From an uncultured Clostridia bacterium (GTDB taxonomy: Bacteria > Bacillota > Clostridia > TANB77 > CAG-508), in assembly GCA_947628395.1 (NCBI GenBank), contig CANQZP010000048.1:1-9991 (forward strand): a stretch of 9,991 nt of DNA, read 5' to 3'. The translations under genes were made by a program, and so were the position numbers. Below the pieces are notes generated by a model. That model saw only the letters and a program-made list of their open reading frames with translations, was not told the DNA's origin and ran no database searches. Below are positions 1-7,758 of the stretch, piece after piece (positions within the stretch are counted from its first letter, which is position 1; every line of letters starts with the position of its first letter).

Positions 1-76
1 TACTACCGCTTGGTCTTTTCAAAGGATATTGTTTACTTTTCAATGTACTTTTTTGTCTCAACTTATCGTTGCGACG
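1..76 (-). other. probable rRNA operon leader (5' end only)
   Basis: Read leftwards, this is the start of a transcript from the strong promoter at 83-111. It opens with a small hairpin (TCGT-CGCA-ACGA). It then carries two TTGAAAA-type motifs, in ACATTGAAAAGTAAACAAT and TCCTTTGAAAAGACC, which resemble the boxA-like antitermination segments and leader sequences common upstream of Firmicutes 16S rRNA genes. No rRNA sequence lies inside the window, so the identity rests on the promoter strength plus these motifs. A tRNA cluster would be the main alternative. Confidence 0.5.
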
Positions 77-82
77 AGAATT

Positions 83-111
83 ATTATACTACCTATAATT
101 ATAAAAGTCAA
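83..111 (-). promoter_or_regulatory. strong sigma-A promoter, probably of an rRNA operon
   Basis: On the minus strand there is a -35 box TTGACT (106-111), a 17 bp spacer and a perfect -10 box TATAAT (83-88). Immediately upstream (112-140) are phased A/T tracts resembling an UP element. A near-consensus promoter with this upstream element is typical of rRNA operons. Transcription would start near position 76 and leave the window on the left. The topA terminator lies about 175 bp upstream, so this unit is separate from topA. Confidence 0.7.
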
Positions 112-286
112 CAGTTTTTTTAAAACTTTTTTAAAATATTTCTTTATACTTATTTTTTATGTTTTCTAGGTGAGTACATTTCTTATTTTAACACCTCTTA
201 TGTTACTTGTCAACTATTTTTTACAGGTAATTTTTACCATCAGTTTTTTCTTTGATAAATCAACACTTTTCTATCCTTCAAAATCA

Positions 287-315
287 AAAATAGGCGATTA
301 TTTATCACCTATTTT
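287..315 (-). terminator. intrinsic terminator of topA
   Basis: A 12 bp stem (287-298 with 304-315, one G-U pair) closes a 5-base loop. On the minus strand the 3' arm ends in a run of T. It lies about 50 bases after the topA stop codon and before the rRNA-type promoter, so it probably ends the topA transcript. Confidence 0.7.
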
Positions 316-363
316 CATAAAAAATATTGTATTATATCAACTAATAATTGTTGTTATGTTAAA

Positions 364-2457
364 TTATTTCTTTTTAGTTGTTCTTTTTCTTGTTGTAGTT
401 TTTCTTCTTGAAGTAGTTTTTCTTGTAGCTTTTTTTACATCTTCTAATTCCTCAGGATTCTCTATATATTTTTCTCCTGGCTTTGGTTTGTTCCATGAAA
501 TATAGTCACAAGATTTTGGATTGTTTTCACATATATAATAATTTCTTCTTTTCTTTGTTTTCCTTACTTGAACTACTGCTCCACATTTTGGACATGGAAC
601 ATCTATTGTTTCAATTATTGGTTTAGCATTTCTACACTCTGGAAATCCTGGGCAAGCTAGAAATTTTCCGTACCTTCCCATTTTTATTACCATCATTCTT
701 CCGCATTTTTCACATTGAACATCTGATACTTCATCTTCTAGTTTTACATGTTCTAATTCTTTTTCTACCTTTTCTACAACTACTGAAAATGGATCATAAA
801 ATTCTTTTATGACACTTTTCCATTCTTCTTTTCCTTCTGCAATCTTATCAAATTCTTCTTCCATCTTTACAGTAAATTCTACATTTATTACATCAGAAAA
901 GTTTTCAATCAATAAGTTATTTACTACTTTACCTAATTCTGTTGGAACTAATTGTTTTTGTACTTTTTCTATATAATTTCTAGCTAATATTGTCGTAATT
1001 GTTGGTGCATAAGTACTAGGTCTTCCTATTCCCTTTTCTTCTAAAGTTTTTACTAAGCTAGCTTCTGTGTATCTAGGTGGTGGTTCTGAAAAGCTTTGTT
1101 TTGTATCTAATTTTTCCTTTTTTAATTCTTCATTTTTCTCTAACATTGGAATATTAGCTATTCCTAATTCCTCTGTTTCTTTTTCGTCATCAGTATTTTC
1201 AACATATAATGTCATAAAACCTTTAAATTTTAATGACTGTCCACTTGTTCTAAAATCATATCCATTAGCATTTATACTTACTGTTATTGTATCATAAATT
1301 GCCTGAGCCATTTGACTTGCTAAAAATCTATTATATATTAATCTATATAATTTATATTGATCAGCAGTTAATGAATCTTTTATCATTTCTGGTTTTAAAT
1401 CTATATATGATGGTCTTATAGCTTCATGTGCATCTTGTGAATCAGCTCTTGACTTATAATATCTATTTTCATAATATTCTTTTCCATAATCTTTTTCTAT
1501 TTGCTTCTTAGCTGCAGCTCTTGCTTCTTCTGAAATTCTAGTAGAATCTGTTCTCATATATGTTATTAAACCAGTTACACCTCTGCCCTCTATTCTTACA
1601 CCTTCATATAATCCTTGAGCTACTGACATTGTTTTTTTGATTGCAAATCCTAATTTTCTAGATGCTTCTTGTTGCATTGTACTAGTTGTAAATGGAGGAG
1701 CTGGATTTCTTTTCTTTTCTCCTAATTTTATATCCTCTACAATATATTTAGCTTTTTCTAAATCCTTTATTATTTCATCTACTTCTTCTTTTTTGTGTAA
1801 TTCTATCTTCTTTCCATTCTTTCCTACAAACTTTGATTCAAACTTTGTTTTAGTCTTTTTATCAGAAAGAATAGCTGTTATATTCCAAAATTCTTCTGGT
1901 ATAAAATTTTCAATTTCTTGTTCTCTATCTACTATTAACTTAACAGCTACTGATTGAACTCTACCTGCTGACAATCCCCTTTTAACCTTTTTCCAAAGAA
2001 CAGGACTTATTTTATATCCAACAATCCTATCTAATACACGCCTTGCTTGCTGAGCATTTGTCAAATCAAGATTTATTTTTCTTGGCTTCTTTACAGCCTC
2101 TTTTACAGCTTCCTTTGTTATTTCATTAAATGTTATTCTACATATTTCATTCTCTGGAATTCCTAATAAATACGCTAAATGCCATGCTATAGCTTCACCT
2201 TCACGGTCAGGGTCAGTAGCAAGATATACTTTTTTAGCATCTTTTGCATCTTTTTTAAGTGAATTTATAAGTGAAGCTTTTCCTCTAATATTAATATATT
2301 GAGGTTCAAAATTATTTTCTATATCTATTCCCATTTTTGATTTTGGTAAGTCTCTTATATGTCCCATAGAAGCTACAACTTTAGTACTTCCACCTAAAAA
2401 TTTCTTTATCGTATTAGCCTTAGCTGGAGACTCAACTATTATTAATTTATCCGCCAT
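364..2457 (-). CDS. topA: DNA topoisomerase I (type IA)
   Basis: This enzyme relaxes negative supercoils by cutting one DNA strand through a 5'-phosphotyrosine link and passing the other strand. The 697-residue protein has full family length. The N-terminal TOPRIM domain shows VESPAKA (Glu9) and the metal-binding TDPDREGE (Asp82, Asp84, Glu86). SAGRVQS lies at 163-169. The catalytic tyrosine is Tyr300 in GLITYMRTDST, followed by PPPRYTEASLVKTLEEKGIG at 459-478. The C-terminus carries two four-cysteine zinc ribbons (Cys582/585/602/608 and Cys622/625/643/650) and a very basic Lys/Arg/Thr-rich tail, probably for DNA binding. The ATG start is supported by AAGGAGAT at 2463-2470. It is monocistronic here, with its own promoter and terminator. 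Usual clostridial neighbours such as dprA do not flank it on the upstream side in this window. Confidence 0.97.
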   Translation of the reverse strand: MADKLIIVESPAKANTIKKFLGGSTKVVASMGHIRDLPKSKMGIDIENNFEPQYINIRGKASLINSLKKDAKDAKKVYLATDPDREGEAIAWHLAYLLGIPENEICRITFNEITKEAVKEAVKKPRKINLDLTNAQQARRVLDRIVGYKISPVLWKKVKRGLSAGRVQSVAVKLIVDREQEIENFIPEEFWNITAILSDKKTKTKFESKFVGKNGKKIELHKKEEVDEIIKDLEKAKYIVEDIKLGEKKRNPAPPFTTSTMQQEASRKLGFAIKKTMSVAQGLYEGVRIEGRGVTGLITYMRTDSTRISEEARAAAKKQIEKDYGKEYYENRYYKSRADSQDAHEAIRPSYIDLKPEMIKDSLTADQYKLYRLIYNRFLASQMAQAIYDTITVSINANGYDFRTSGQSLKFKGFMTLYVENTDDEKETEELGIANIPMLEKNEELKKEKLDTKQSFSEPPPRYTEASLVKTLEEKGIGRPSTYAPTITTILARNYIEKVQKQLVPTELGKVVNNLLIENFSDVINVEFTVKMEEEFDKIAEGKEEWKSVIKEFYDPFSVVVEKVEKELEHVKLEDEVSDVQCEKCGRMMVIKMGRYGKFLACPGFPECRNAKPIIETIDVPCPKCGAVVQVRKTKKRRNYYICENNPKSCDYISWNKPKPGEKYIENPEELEDVKKATRKTTSRRKTTTRKRTTKKK

Positions 2458-2488
2458 AATTTATCTCCTTCATTTAATATCTTTATGT

Positions 2489-2517
2489 ATTGTAATCTAA
2501 TATTTTATTTTTTGCAA
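2489..2517 (-). promoter_or_regulatory. candidate topA promoter with overlapping inverted repeat
   Basis: On the minus strand TTGCAA (2512-2517) and TACAAT (2489-2494) are separated by 17 bp, matching the sigma-A consensus at 4/6 and 5/6 positions. The start site would fall near 2482, giving a leader of about 25 bases. The 7 bp arms TGTATTG (2486-2492) and CAATACA (2515-2521) form an inverted repeat covering both boxes. This could be an operator or a chance result of AT-rich DNA. Confidence 0.5.
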
Positions 2518-2555
2518 TACATTTTTTATTTTACTTTTGATGTTTAGAAATAATC

Positions 2556-2705
2556 AAAGCAGTAAATAATTGATTTTTCATAGCCTTGGTGTCGCAAATT
2601 CCAAATTAAATTTTCAATCTGTAATTTGCTCCAAATCGCACTCGGCTAAAGCCTCGTTTGGTCGCTTACGCGGCTATTTAAAAATCAATTATTTTACTGC
2701 TTTTT
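2556..2705 (-). repeat. MITE-like structured repeat, copy 1
   Basis: This ~150 bp element has a second, inverted copy at 9408-9562. The ends form an imperfect terminal inverted repeat of about 30 bp (AAAGCAGTAAA, then TAATTGATTTTT, then ATAGCC). In between are nested short stems: gcaaatt with aatttgc, ccaaa with tttgg, a GGC/GCC hairpin (2644-2653), and on the minus strand a CGC-GTAA-GCG hairpin with a GNRA loop (2663-2672). The two copies are nearly identical except at the tip of the GGC/GCC hairpin. No coding frame is evident. It lies between two minus-strand genes and is oriented by the GNRA hairpin. It could be a non-autonomous transposable element or a dispersed structured RNA. Confidence 0.8.
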
Positions 2706-2762
2706 ATACAATTTCACATTTTAAGTAATTATCTAATAATAATATTTTCTAAAATAGCGCGA

Positions 2763-2879
2763 AGGGATTTCCATCTATTTTTTAAGGTGTCCGCTGTGGG
2801 GACCGATGAGCGCTGTTACATACGTTAGTATGGTTACAGCGCCATTGGGGAAGGACAACAAAAAAATAGATAAATCCCT
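2763..2879. repeat. palindromic, highly folded GC-rich element
   Basis: The outer arms AGGGATTT (2763-2770) plus ATCTATTTTTT (2773-2783) pair with AAAAAATAGAT plus AAATCCCT (2861-2879). Inside, TGTCC (2788-2792) can pair with GGACA (2853-2857). CCGATG-GCGCTGT (2803-2816) pairs with ACAGCGC-CATTGG (2836-2848), with one bulged A and one G-U pair. CATAC/GTATG (2819-2832) closes a GTTA loop at the tip. The core is much more GC-rich than its surroundings. There is no open frame of note and no second copy in the window. This may be a palindromic mobile element or a structured RNA gene; the function is not known to me. Confidence 0.6.
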
Positions 2880-2892
2880 GGGAGCGGATGTC

Positions 2893-2945
2893 TTTTGATT
2901 AAAATTTAAAATAGAAGATATCCCTATCTCCTATATAAATCAAAA
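2893..2945. other. imperfect hairpin at the 3' end of murG
   Basis: TTTTGATT (2893-2900) pairs with AATCAAAA (2938-2945), and ATAGAAGAT (2911-2919) pairs with ATCTCCTAT (2926-2934), allowing one G-U, with an asymmetric AT-rich internal loop. It starts one base beyond the murG stop codon. It lacks a T-run on the minus strand, so it is not a standard terminator, but it could still act as a 3' stabilising stem or weak terminator. Confidence 0.4.
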
Positions 2946-2946
2946 T

Positions 2947-4062
2947 TTATTTTACAATTTTTTTAATCTCCTCATAAATCCTCTCTTCCACATTATACTT
3001 AGCAATAGTTTTAGCTCTTTTTCCCATCTTAATAAGCTCATTCTTATCCTTTATCATATCCAATATATTCTCCTCCAATACACTCCCATTCAATTCATCA
3101 TTCAATATAATCTTTGCAGCTCCAAGCTTTGCTAAAATATTTGCATTATCTATTTGCCTATTTGCAGAATTACTTGGAAGAGGTATAAATATTGCTGGTT
3201 TTCCCACAATTGCAACCTCAGTAATTGTCATAGCTCCACTTCTAGCAACTAATATATCTACAGTATTCATTATTTCGCTCATATCATATATGTAAGGAAT
3301 TACTTTTATTCCTTTTATATTATTTATATTTATATTCTCTTTTTCTAAATCTTCTTTTATTATATCAAACTGTTTTGGACCTGTAGCCCAAATTATCTGA
3401 TATTCGCGATCTTCTTTTTTCTTTATTAAACTTATAAGAGCTTCATTTATTTTCTTAGCCCCTTGACTACCACCAAAAACTAAAACTATAGGCTTATTTG
3501 CCCTTAGCCCTATTTTCTCTATAACTCTATTCTTCTCCATCACATTTAGATTTTCTTCTTTAACCTTAGTTGGTGTTCCTGTTACAACTACTTTTGATGG
3601 AGTTTTTATATATTTTTTTGTTTCTTCAAAACCAACTAATACTTTAGTTAGTTTGTTTTCTAACATTTTTGTTGCTTTCCCTGGATATGCATTGCTTTCA
3701 TGTATTACAGCAGGAATACTAAGTTTATGTGCAGCAGTTATTGCACCACCACAAATATAACCTCCTGTACCTATTACTATATCTGGCTTAAATTCTTTTA
3801 CTATCTTTTTAGCTTGTTTAAATCCCATTAACGTTTTAAAGTTATTCTTTATTGTACTAACACTTATTTTCTTTGAAAGTCCATAAGCATCTACAGTTTT
3901 TAATTCATAACCCGCTCTTGGAACTAAATCATTTTCTATTCCTCTTTTTGTTCCTATAAAAATTATTTTTGAATCCGGCTCTTTTTCTTTTATTTTATTA
4001 GCAATTGCTATTCCCGGATTTATATGTCCACCTGTTCCTGCAGCTGCTATTATTACTCTCAC
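2947..4062 (-). CDS. murG: UDP-GlcNAc:undecaprenyl-PP-MurNAc-pentapeptide GlcNAc transferase
   Basis: MurG transfers GlcNAc from UDP-GlcNAc to lipid I on the inner face of the membrane, making lipid II. The 371-residue protein has the GT-B fold signatures. The N-terminal glycine loop is GTGGHINPG with His13, and HESNAYPGK (121-129) follows. The C-terminal domain has GGSQGAKKIN (197-206) and the nucleotide-sugar site RSGAMTITE (274-282, Glu282), then Gln303 and Asn306 in NRQIDNA. There is no signal peptide, as expected for a peripheral membrane enzyme. It starts with GTG. Its ribosome site TAGGAGG (4071-4077) contains the TAG stop of the upstream SEDS gene, which suggests translational coupling. 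It is the last gene of the cluster here; the murA or divIB-type genes that often follow are absent, and repeats follow instead. Confidence 0.96.
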   Translation of the reverse strand: MRVIIAAAGTGGHINPGIAIANKIKEKEPDSKIIFIGTKRGIENDLVPRAGYELKTVDAYGLSKKISVSTIKNNFKTLMGFKQAKKIVKEFKPDIVIGTGGYICGGAITAAHKLSIPAVIHESNAYPGKATKMLENKLTKVLVGFEETKKYIKTPSKVVVTGTPTKVKEENLNVMEKNRVIEKIGLRANKPIVLVFGGSQGAKKINEALISLIKKKEDREYQIIWATGPKQFDIIKEDLEKENININNIKGIKVIPYIYDMSEIMNTVDILVARSGAMTITEVAIVGKPAIFIPLPSNSANRQIDNANILAKLGAAKIILNDELNGSVLEENILDMIKDKNELIKMGKRAKTIAKYNVEERIYEEIKKIVK

Positions 4063-4074
4063 AAAACTTTCCTC

Positions 4075-5217
4075 CTAAATTTTTTTAACGTTCCTAGAAA
4101 TATTAAGTAGAATTCCTACTGATGCTAAAATTATTATTAATGCTGTACCTCCATAACTAAAGAAAGGTAAAGCCATTCCTGTTACTGGCATAGATGATGT
4201 TACAACAGCTATATTTATCAATACTTGAATTCCTATCATTGAAGTAATTCCTATCGCAAGTAAACTGCCAAACATGTCAGGAGATTTCATAGATATTACT
4301 ATTCCTCTCCATACAAAAATTGCAAATAATATAATTACAAAAGCACAACCTATAAAACCTAATTCTTCCGCAAGAACTGAAAATATGAAATCATTATGTG
4401 GCTCTGGTATGTATAAATATTTTTGCTTACTGTTTCCAAGTCCTACTCCAAATAATCCTCCAGAACCTATTGCATATAAACTCTGTATTATCTGCCAACC
4501 TTTTCCTGCTACATCTTTCCAAGGATCCAAAAAAGTAATTAATCTTTCAAGTCTAAAATCTTCTCCAAATGCAAAGATTCCTATTATTCCTGCTATAGCA
4601 ACTGGAACTCCTACTACTAAGAAATGTGAAATCCTACTACCTGCCATAACCATAAGAATTGATACAAGCATTAATATAACTAATGTAGCACTAAAGTGAG
4701 TTTGAAGTCCTAAAATAATTGCTACCATTGGTATTATCATTATAAAAGGAAGTAAAAATCCTACTTTAAAATTTCTTAACTTATCTTTATTTTTAGTTAG
4801 CCATGCTGCATAAAAAATTATAACACCTACTTTAGCAATCTCTGATGGTTGAAATGTTGTAAAACCTAAATTTATCCATCTTTTAGCACCACCAGAAGAT
4901 ACTCCAATAAAAGATACACTAAGAAGTAATGCTAAACATACCCAATATATAACTTTATATTGTTTTTGCCAAACATGATAATCTATTTTTGATGTAAAAA
5001 TCATTACCGCAATTCCAATAATTGCTGAAATTCCTTGTTTATACAAATATCCATAACTACTTTTTCCACCAGATTCAGCAAGAGCAGTTGGTGAACTAGC
5101 AGAAAGAACAGTTATAATTCCTAATCCCAATAATATAAAAACTGTAATTAATAAAGTGAAATCTAATGGCTCTTTCGATATTAACTTAATTTTATTTTGT
5201 TTTTTCGTCTTAGTCAT
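4075..5217 (-). CDS. SEDS peptidoglycan polymerase, FtsW/SpoVE type
   Basis: This membrane glycosyltransferase polymerises lipid II during septal or spore-cortex synthesis and normally works with a class B penicillin-binding protein. The 380-residue protein has a short basic cytoplasmic N-terminus and about ten hydrophobic segments. Family signatures are GAKRWINLG followed by QPSEIAKVG (110-131), QTHFSATLV (172-180), PHNDFIFSVLAEELGFIG (273-290) and MPVTGMALPFFSYGGTALI (343-361). The aspartate in PHNDF (Asp276) probably corresponds to the catalytic extracellular-loop residue of the family. Its place between mraY and murG favours FtsW/SpoVE over RodA, but the sequence alone does not separate FtsW from SpoVE. 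The ATG start follows a modest site, GAAAGGG, about 40 bp after mraY. Its usual partner, the SpoVD-like PBP, is only a remnant at this locus. Confidence 0.93.
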   Translation of the reverse strand: MTKTKKQNKIKLISKEPLDFTLLITVFILLGLGIITVLSASSPTALAESGGKSSYGYLYKQGISAIIGIAVMIFTSKIDYHVWQKQYKVIYWVCLALLLSVSFIGVSSGGAKRWINLGFTTFQPSEIAKVGVIIFYAAWLTKNKDKLRNFKVGFLLPFIMIIPMVAIILGLQTHFSATLVILMLVSILMVMAGSRISHFLVVGVPVAIAGIIGIFAFGEDFRLERLITFLDPWKDVAGKGWQIIQSLYAIGSGGLFGVGLGNSKQKYLYIPEPHNDFIFSVLAEELGFIGCAFVIILFAIFVWRGIVISMKSPDMFGSLLAIGITSMIGIQVLINIAVVTSSMPVTGMALPFFSYGGTALIIILASVGILLNISRNVKKI

Positions 5218-5257
5218 ATTTTTCCCTTTCTTAAAAAGTAGTTTTCTATAATATGAT

Positions 5258-6238
5258 TTATATTATAGAAATTAGTCCTATCAAACATAATATTAGTGTT
5301 ACTCCACTAAATACTGCTACTATTTTGTTTTCCCTCCATCCACATAATTCAAAATGATGATGGATTGGTGTCATTTTAAATATTCTTTTTTTAGTTCTCT
5401 TATAATATGCTACTTGAATTATTACAGATAATGTTTCTAAAACTGGTACAGCAGCTATTATTAATAAAAGTAATGGCATTTTTAAATATATTGCACAACA
5501 AGATACTACTCCACCTAACAATAAAGAACCAGTATCTCCCATGAATACTTTAGCTTTATTTAGATTAAATGCTAAAAATCCTAAGCATGTTCCACATATT
5601 ATACTTCCATATATGATTATTTCTTTTACATCAAAGATGATTCCAATTGCAGTTAGAGTTGTTACTATAACTAAAGTAACAGTTGTAGCTAACCCATCTA
5701 CTCCATCTGTCAAGTTTATTGCATTTGTAGTTGCAAGCATTACTATTATACAAAATGGAATATATATATATACTGGAAGTGTTACGTATTTATTTACAAA
5801 AGGTATTAATATATCAGTTCCAAGTCCTGAAAATCTATTTAAATACACAACATATAATATAGATATAATTAAAAGTCCAAACATTTTCTTTGATGGAGAC
5901 AATCCATCTGTATTTCTTAGTATTACTTTTTTAAAATCATCTATAAATCCTATTAATCCAAAACCAATTGAAGCACCTATTAACGGAATCAATTTTAATC
6001 CTGTCTCTGGTTCTTTTCCAATATAATGTAAGAATGCAAAAATAGTTGCTCCTATTATTCCTATTGCCATCATTATTCCACCCATTGTAGGTGTTCCACT
6101 CTTTTTTAAATGTGACTTTGGTCCATCTTCTCTTTCAGATTGCCCTACTTTTAAATATCTTAATATAGGTATAACAATTAGTCCAATTAACATCGTTCCT
6201 ATAAAAGATATTAATAATATTTTCAATTGAAATTCCAA
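5258..6238 (-). CDS. mraY: phospho-MurNAc-pentapeptide translocase
   Basis: MraY transfers phospho-MurNAc-pentapeptide from the UDP precursor to undecaprenyl phosphate, making lipid I in the cytoplasmic membrane. The protein is 326 residues counted from the TTG chosen here, with about ten membrane segments. Family motifs are KSGTPTMGG near residue 46, the metal-binding pair Asp100-Asp101 in IDDFKK, NAINLTDGVDGLA (172-184), FMGDTGS (232-238) and the histidine loop PIHHHFE (291-297). A GTG three codons upstream (6247) is in frame but overlaps AAGGAG (6247-6252). The TTG lies 8 bases after that site and is the better start. It follows murE by 23 bp and precedes the SEDS gene by about 40 bp. murF and murD, usually on either side of mraY in Clostridia, are absent. 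Confidence 0.95.
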   Translation of the reverse strand: MEFQLKILLISFIGTMLIGLIVIPILRYLKVGQSEREDGPKSHLKKSGTPTMGGIMMAIGIIGATIFAFLHYIGKEPETGLKLIPLIGASIGFGLIGFIDDFKKVILRNTDGLSPSKKMFGLLIISILYVVYLNRFSGLGTDILIPFVNKYVTLPVYIYIPFCIIVMLATTNAINLTDGVDGLATTVTLVIVTTLTAIGIIFDVKEIIIYGSIICGTCLGFLAFNLNKAKVFMGDTGSLLLGGVVSCCAIYLKMPLLLLIIAAVPVLETLSVIIQVAYYKRTKKRIFKMTPIHHHFELCGWRENKIVAVFSGVTLILCLIGLISII

Positions 6239-6246
6239 TATTTTCA

Positions 6247-6252
6247 CTCCTT
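6247..6252 (-). promoter_or_regulatory. ribosome binding site that decides the mraY start
   Basis: AAGGAG on the minus strand overlaps the first base of an in-frame GTG, which rules that GTG out on spacing. The next in-frame start, TTG at 6238, is 8 bases away, a normal distance. Confidence 0.65.
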
Positions 6253-6261
6253 AATGTTCGT

Positions 6262-7731
6262 TTAATTCATTTCATCTATTATCTCTTTTATTATTACTCT
6301 TTCATCAAAAGGATATTTTTGATTATTTATTTCTTGATATGGTTCATGACCTTTTCCAGCTAAGATAATCATATCTCTTTTTTGAGCCATTTTTATTGCT
6401 TTTTTTATGGCTTCTTTCCTATCTACTTCAATTTCATATTTTCCTTTTGTTTTATCAATTCCTAATTTTATATCTTGTATTATTGCCTCAGGATTTTCTG
6501 TTCTAGGATTATCTGATGTTATTATTGTATAATTTGCAAGAGTTCCTGCAATTTCTCCCATCATAGGTCTTTTGGTTTTATCTCTATCTCCACCACATCC
6601 AAATACTAATATTACTCTTCCTCTTGTATATGTTTTTACAGCTTCTAAAATACTTTTTAGACTTTCTGGTGAATGTGCATAATCTATCATTATATCTAAT
6701 TCCTTTTTATTTGGAACTAGCTCACTTCTTCCAGGTACTTTGATTTTTTCTAATTCAGTTTTTATTATCTCTGGTGATACTCCATAGTAAAGAGCTACAG
6801 AAATTGCAGCTAGAGAATTATATACACTAAATCTACCTGGAATATCTACTTTGATTCTCTCGTTTCTATCTGTTAATTTTGCTTTAAAATCTACACTAAC
6901 ATTTGTTATTGTAATATCTTTAGCCAATAAATCACATTGATTATTTACTCCATAAGTTTTTATTTCACATTTAGCAGATTTTTTTATTTTTCCAGCTCTA
7001 AAATCATCAATATTTATAAATCCTAATTTACACATATCAAACAATTTTAATTTAGAATTAAAATAATCTTCCATATCAGTATGTTCTTTTTCACTAATAT
7101 GTTCTTTTGAAAAATTAGTAAATACTCCTATGTCAAATTCTACTCCATCAACTCTATTTAATTTCAAAGCTTGTGAAGATACTTCCATTACAACATATTC
7201 AACTTTTTCTTTTGCCATTTTTGATAATACTTTTTGCAAATCTAAACTTTCTGGAGTAGTTCTTTCGCTCATTCCTAAACTATCTTCACCAATATAATTT
7301 TCTATTGTTCCTATTAAGCCAACTTTTCTTCCGCTAGCTTCTAATAAAGTCTTTATCATATATGTTGTTGTAGTTTTTCCTTTTGTTCCTGTAACTCCTA
7401 TTACTTTAAATTTTCTAGATGGATTTTCATAAAAATTGCAAGATGAAATTGCTAAAGCATGCCTTGTATTATCTGATATTATTATAGTAACATCTTCTGG
7501 AAAACTAATTTGTTTTACTTTACTAATATTCTCAATCATTACTGCTTTAGCACCATTTGATATTGCATCTTCTACAAAATCATGGCCATCATTATCATAT
7601 CCTTTTATAGCTATATATAAAGAACCTTGTTTTACTTCTTTTGAATTACACTCTACACTCGAAATCTCTACATCTAGATTTCCTTTAGCTTTTAAGTTTT
7701 CAATACCATTCAAAATTTTTCTTAATTCCAT
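6262..7731 (-). CDS. murE: UDP-MurNAc-L-Ala-D-Glu:meso-diaminopimelate ligase
   Basis: This cytoplasmic ATP-dependent ligase adds the third amino acid to the peptidoglycan precursor. The 489-residue protein has the three Mur-ligase domains. The N-terminal domain is followed by the P-loop GVTGTKGKTTTT (112-123), TTPESLDLQ (158-166), SSQAL (185-189) and TNFSKEH. Lys227 in DYFNSK is the probable carbamylated lysine. In the C-terminal domain are GCGGDRDKTKRPMMG (378-392), DNPRTENP (407-414) and GKGHEPYQE (459-467). The arginine of DNPR is the established marker for meso-DAP rather than lysine, so the wall is predicted to be DAP-type. The ATG start is supported by AGGAGAT (7735-7741). It is the first intact gene of the cluster. 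The truncated PBP gene lies upstream, with an AT-rich gap and a candidate promoter in between. Confidence 0.96.
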   Translation of the reverse strand: MELRKILNGIENLKAKGNLDVEISSVECNSKEVKQGSLYIAIKGYDNDGHDFVEDAISNGAKAVMIENISKVKQISFPEDVTIIISDNTRHALAISSCNFYENPSRKFKVIGVTGTKGKTTTTYMIKTLLEASGRKVGLIGTIENYIGEDSLGMSERTTPESLDLQKVLSKMAKEKVEYVVMEVSSQALKLNRVDGVEFDIGVFTNFSKEHISEKEHTDMEDYFNSKLKLFDMCKLGFINIDDFRAGKIKKSAKCEIKTYGVNNQCDLLAKDITITNVSVDFKAKLTDRNERIKVDIPGRFSVYNSLAAISVALYYGVSPEIIKTELEKIKVPGRSELVPNKKELDIMIDYAHSPESLKSILEAVKTYTRGRVILVFGCGGDRDKTKRPMMGEIAGTLANYTIITSDNPRTENPEAIIQDIKLGIDKTKGKYEIEVDRKEAIKKAIKMAQKRDMIILAGKGHEPYQEINNQKYPFDERVIIKEIIDEMN

Positions 7732-7758
7732 TTTATCTCCTATTCAAAATTATCATTT

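Noticed and set aside
170..505. Plus-strand open frame of 111 codons, very hydrophobic
   Set aside because: Its 3' half is the antisense of the Lys/Arg-rich topA tail and its 5' half runs through the topA terminator. It has no supporting ribosome site and the hydrophobicity is a by-product of AT-rich sequence.
2556..2705. CRISPR or tandem repeat interpretation of the repeat copies
   Set aside because: Only two copies exist, far apart and inverted, with no spacer-repeat periodicity.
2893..2945. Standard rho-independent terminator for murG
   Set aside because: A stem is present but it is imperfect and no T-run follows on the minus strand.
2458..2946. Small protein gene or tRNA in the long topA-murG spacer
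   Set aside because: No frame with a ribosome site and no cloverleaf were seen; the space is filled by the topA leader and two repeat-like elements.
4274..4699. Plus-strand open frames opposite the SEDS, mraY, murE and topA genes
   Set aside because: They are mirror frames of well-recognised genes, with no recognisable protein motifs.
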